Part shown: in pieces, positions 5,804 through 7,188 of the stretch | Layout: each line of letters starts with the position of its first letter | How positions within the stretch are numbered: the stretch's first letter is position 1 | Origin: Acidobacteriota bacterium | Lineage (GTDB): Bacteria > Acidobacteriota > Terriglobia > Terriglobales > Acidobacteriaceae | Assembly: GCA_003225655.1 (NCBI GenBank) | Contig: QIAW01000181.1 | Span: forward strand, 1 to 7,188 | DNA: 7,188 bases | Direction of reading: 5' to 3' | Made by a program: the position numbers and the translations under genes | Notes under the pieces: generated by a model | What the model saw: the letters and a program-made list of their open reading frames with translations, nothing else | What the model was told of the DNA's origin: nothing | The model's database searches: none

Positions 5804-6303
5804 GGGTGATTTGTGCGCGAGTTTGGCCCCAAACGGGTTGGCCTCTTCGCATCCTTTGCCCGTTGAATCAGGCCCGCGGAAAGACCCAAGTCCCGCCGCA
5901 AGCGTTCTTCTTTGCGTGCCATTTCTCCGTTGTCGGTCTCGTGATCGTAGCCGGCGAGGTGCAGCATGCCATGCAACATTAACACCTTAAGCTCCTGCGC
6001 CACTGAGTGTCCCCGGGCACGCGCCTGCTCGGCGGCAATTTCAGCGGAGATGGCGATGTCACCGCAATGCGCTCCCCCTAACGCCGCAGGAAACGAAAGC
6101 ACATCGGTGACCTTGTCTTTCTTCCGGAACCGGCGATTCAGCGCGCGAAGCGCCCGGCTGGAAGTAATCAGGATATGGACCTCACGGCGCAGGCCGGCAG
6201 CACGCCGGGCATGGCCGGCAAACCGCTCGAGCGCCCGCGCAGACACTCCTTCAAGATTTCCCTTCAGTTTCGCGTCGTTCATTTCTGGATCCAGCACAAC
6301 CAA
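5800..6303 (-). CDS. ybeY: Endoribonuclease YbeY (rRNA maturation factor)
   Basis: YbeY is a zinc-dependent RNase needed for 16S rRNA 3'-end maturation and 70S quality control, and it acts in the cytoplasm. The 167-residue frame carries the signature HGMLHLAGYDH at 111-121 with the three zinc-binding histidines H111, H115 and H121. The preceding fold elements are also present: LNRRFRKKDKVTDVLSFP at 55-72 and GDIAISAEIA at 81-90. The tail after about residue 142 is basic and poorly conserved. The start is not certain. TTG 6303 has GGGGAG (6317-6312) at 8-nt spacing, GTG 6297 has GGAG (6310-6307) at 9 nt, and ATG 6282 has only a weak site. The conserved part is unaffected by this choice. It is the first gene of the tight group with the CBS gene and era, and follows a hairpin after phoH. 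Confidence 0.95.
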   Translation of the reverse strand: MVVLDPEMNDAKLKGNLEGVSARALERFAGHARRAAGLRREVHILITSSRALRALNRRFRKKDKVTDVLSFPAALGGAHCGDIAISAEIAAEQARARGHSVAQELKVLMLHGMLHLAGYDHETDNGEMARKEERLRRDLGLSAGLIQRAKDAKRPTRLGPNSRTNHP

Positions 6304-6324
6304 AATCTCCGCTCCCCAAGTAGC

Positions 6325-6341
6325 GCCGGCGTCTCGCCGGC
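6325..6341. repeat. REP-like GC-rich palindrome before ybeY
   Basis: GCCGGCG-TCT-CGCCGGC forms a perfect 7-bp stem with a 3-nt loop, within the flanking text GTAGC...TGTGC. It lies 8 nt from the ybeY ribosome-binding site. Short GC hairpins of this style resemble REP/RAYT-type intergenic repeats seen in soil bacteria. I recognise the style from memory and cannot confirm copy number from one window. Confidence 0.55.
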
Positions 6342-6396
6342 TGTGCTGTGAGCTTGCCCACAGGTTTTATGGCTCTTCTAAATAGTCGCAGCCCTA

Positions 6397-6435
6397 AACA
6401 GAAGTGGGAGGGCTCGATGCCCTCCCACTTCTGTT
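6397..6435 (-). terminator. Perfect 17-bp hairpin after phoH
   Basis: The arms at 6397-6413 and 6419-6435 are exact inverted copies around a 5-nt loop. The hairpin begins 9 nt after the phoH TAA. The stem is GC-rich at its tip side (GGGAGGGC / GCCCTCCC), and on the phoH transcript the U residues are few (stem ends GUU then UAGG). It is a likely transcription terminator or strong attenuator. With so weak a U tract, termination may be partial, leaving some read-through into ybeY. Confidence 0.6.
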
Positions 6436-6444
6436 GAGATGAAA

Positions 6445-7188
6445 TTAGTTCTCCAGTTGGCGCTCCTCAGCAGGATCGGCCTCAGCCGGTTGCGACTCCA
6501 GGGAAAGCGACAACTGATTTTGCGCGGTGCGGACCTTGTGGTCCTCATAGGCACGCACGATGCGCTGCACCAGATGATGACGCACTACGTCGCTCTCGTC
6601 GAAGTGTATAAAGGAAATGCCATTCACGCTCTTGAGCACATCCATGACCTCCAGCAGGCCGCTGCGCCGGGTGTTGGGCAGATCGATCTGGGTGATATCG
6701 CCGGTGATGACGCACTTCGAGTTGAACCCCATGCGGGTGACAAACATCTTCATCTGTTCGGAGGTCGTGTTTTGCGCCTCGTCGAGAATGATGAAGGAGT
6801 CATTGAGCGTGCGCCCGCGCATGAAAGCAATGGGAGCAATTTCAATGACGTTCTTTTCCAGATTGCGGTCTACCTTCTCCGCGTCGAGCAGATCGTAGAG
6901 CGCGTCGTAGAGGGGCCGCAGATAAGGGTCAACTTTTTCCTGCAAGGTGCCAGGCAAATAACCAAGGCGCTCGCCGGCTTCGACCGCGGGGCGGGCGAGG
7001 ATGATCCGGTTCACCTGCTTGGCGACCAGAGCAGAGACCGCCATCGCCACCGCGAGGTAGGTCTTTCCCGTGCCTGCCGGGCCGATACCGAAGACCATGT
7101 CGTTGTTCTCAATGGCTTCAATGTAGCGCTTCTGGTTGACGCTTTTAGGTTGCACGCTGCGCTTGCCGACGGCGCGTTGCTTGCCGGC
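6445..7188 (-). CDS. PhoH-family ATPase (YbeZ-like), 5' end outside window
   Basis: The frame stays open to the right edge; the GTG at 7155 is internal, because upstream codons (AGKQRAVGKRS) continue the typical PhoH sequence. About 247 residues are visible out of a usual 320-350, so the N-terminal part, including any KH-like region, is missing. Counting from GTG 7155, Walker A is GPAGTGKT at residues 25-32 and Walker B is FIILDEAQN at 121-129. The conserved ARPAVEAGERLGYLPGTLQE lies at 54-73, and the sensor stretch ITGDITQIDLP lies at 150-160. PhoH/YbeZ proteins are predicted ATPases or RNA helicases that work with YbeY in rRNA processing, and the next gene downstream is ybeY. The C-terminus is a short acidic tail (EADPAEERQLEN). 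TAA at 6447 is followed by a strong hairpin. Confidence 0.95.
   Translation of the reverse strand, partial: AGKQRAVGKRSVQPKSVNQKRYIEAIENNDMVFGIGPAGTGKTYLAVAMAVSALVAKQVNRIILARPAVEAGERLGYLPGTLQEKVDPYLRPLYDALYDLLDAEKVDRNLEKNVIEIAPIAFMRGRTLNDSFIILDEAQNTTSEQMKMFVTRMGFNSKCVITGDITQIDLPNTRRSGLLEVMDVLKSVNGISFIHFDESDVVRHHLVQRIVRAYEDHKVRTAQNQLSLSLESQPAEADPAEERQLEN

Noticed and set aside
1..7188. CRISPR arrays, tRNA or rRNA genes, transposases, phage genes
   Set aside because: No regularly spaced repeats, no tRNA cloverleaf sequences, no rRNA-like segments and no transposase or integrase motifs were seen in the window.

Overview
The window looks like a stretch of chromosome from a moderately GC-rich Gram-negative bacterium. 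Signal peptides, an Omp85-type outer-membrane barrel and a periplasmic peptidase imply a two-membrane envelope. The combination of phoH-ybeY-CBS transporter-era with a PA2779/PA2778-type cassette, plus a GC-rich intergenic palindrome, makes me favour an Acidobacteriota (Terriglobia-like) genome. That placement is an inference from gene order and style and has not been tested. All recognisable genes lie on the minus strand, so the window is best read from right to left.

Right part (7188 to 3590) is a housekeeping block. It holds a PhoH-family ATPase whose start lies beyond the window edge, the 16S rRNA maturation endonuclease YbeY, a CorC/HlyC-type membrane protein with paired CBS domains, and the ribosome-assembly GTPase Era. 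A perfect 17-bp hairpin just after phoH and a GC-rich palindrome just before ybeY separate phoH from the rest. The genes ybeY, the CBS gene and era are packed tightly (4-nt ATGA overlap, then a 3-nt gap). YbeY and Era both act on the 3' end of 16S rRNA, so the co-transcription makes functional sense.

Middle part (3482 to 733) is a three-gene envelope cassette that is the most interesting content. It runs from a small secreted, tail-anchored PA2779-like (DUF6627) protein, to a C39-like cysteine peptidase with a signal peptide (PA2778-like), to a 573-residue outer-membrane protein that joins TPR repeats, one POTRA-like segment and an Omp85-like beta barrel. The first gene has a strong ribosome-binding site. 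The second starts directly after the first stop codon, and the third overlaps the second by ATGA; neither has its own clear ribosome-binding site. The three products are therefore probably made together, and I infer a peptidase coupled to an outer-membrane pore or assembly device. The substrate is unknown.

Left part (732 to 1) is a 440-bp region without a convincing gene. It contains a C/G-rich tract, an inverted repeat and a perfect 16-bp palindrome that overlaps a possible promoter. It is followed by the start of a membrane protein with two predicted membrane segments, which runs off the left edge.
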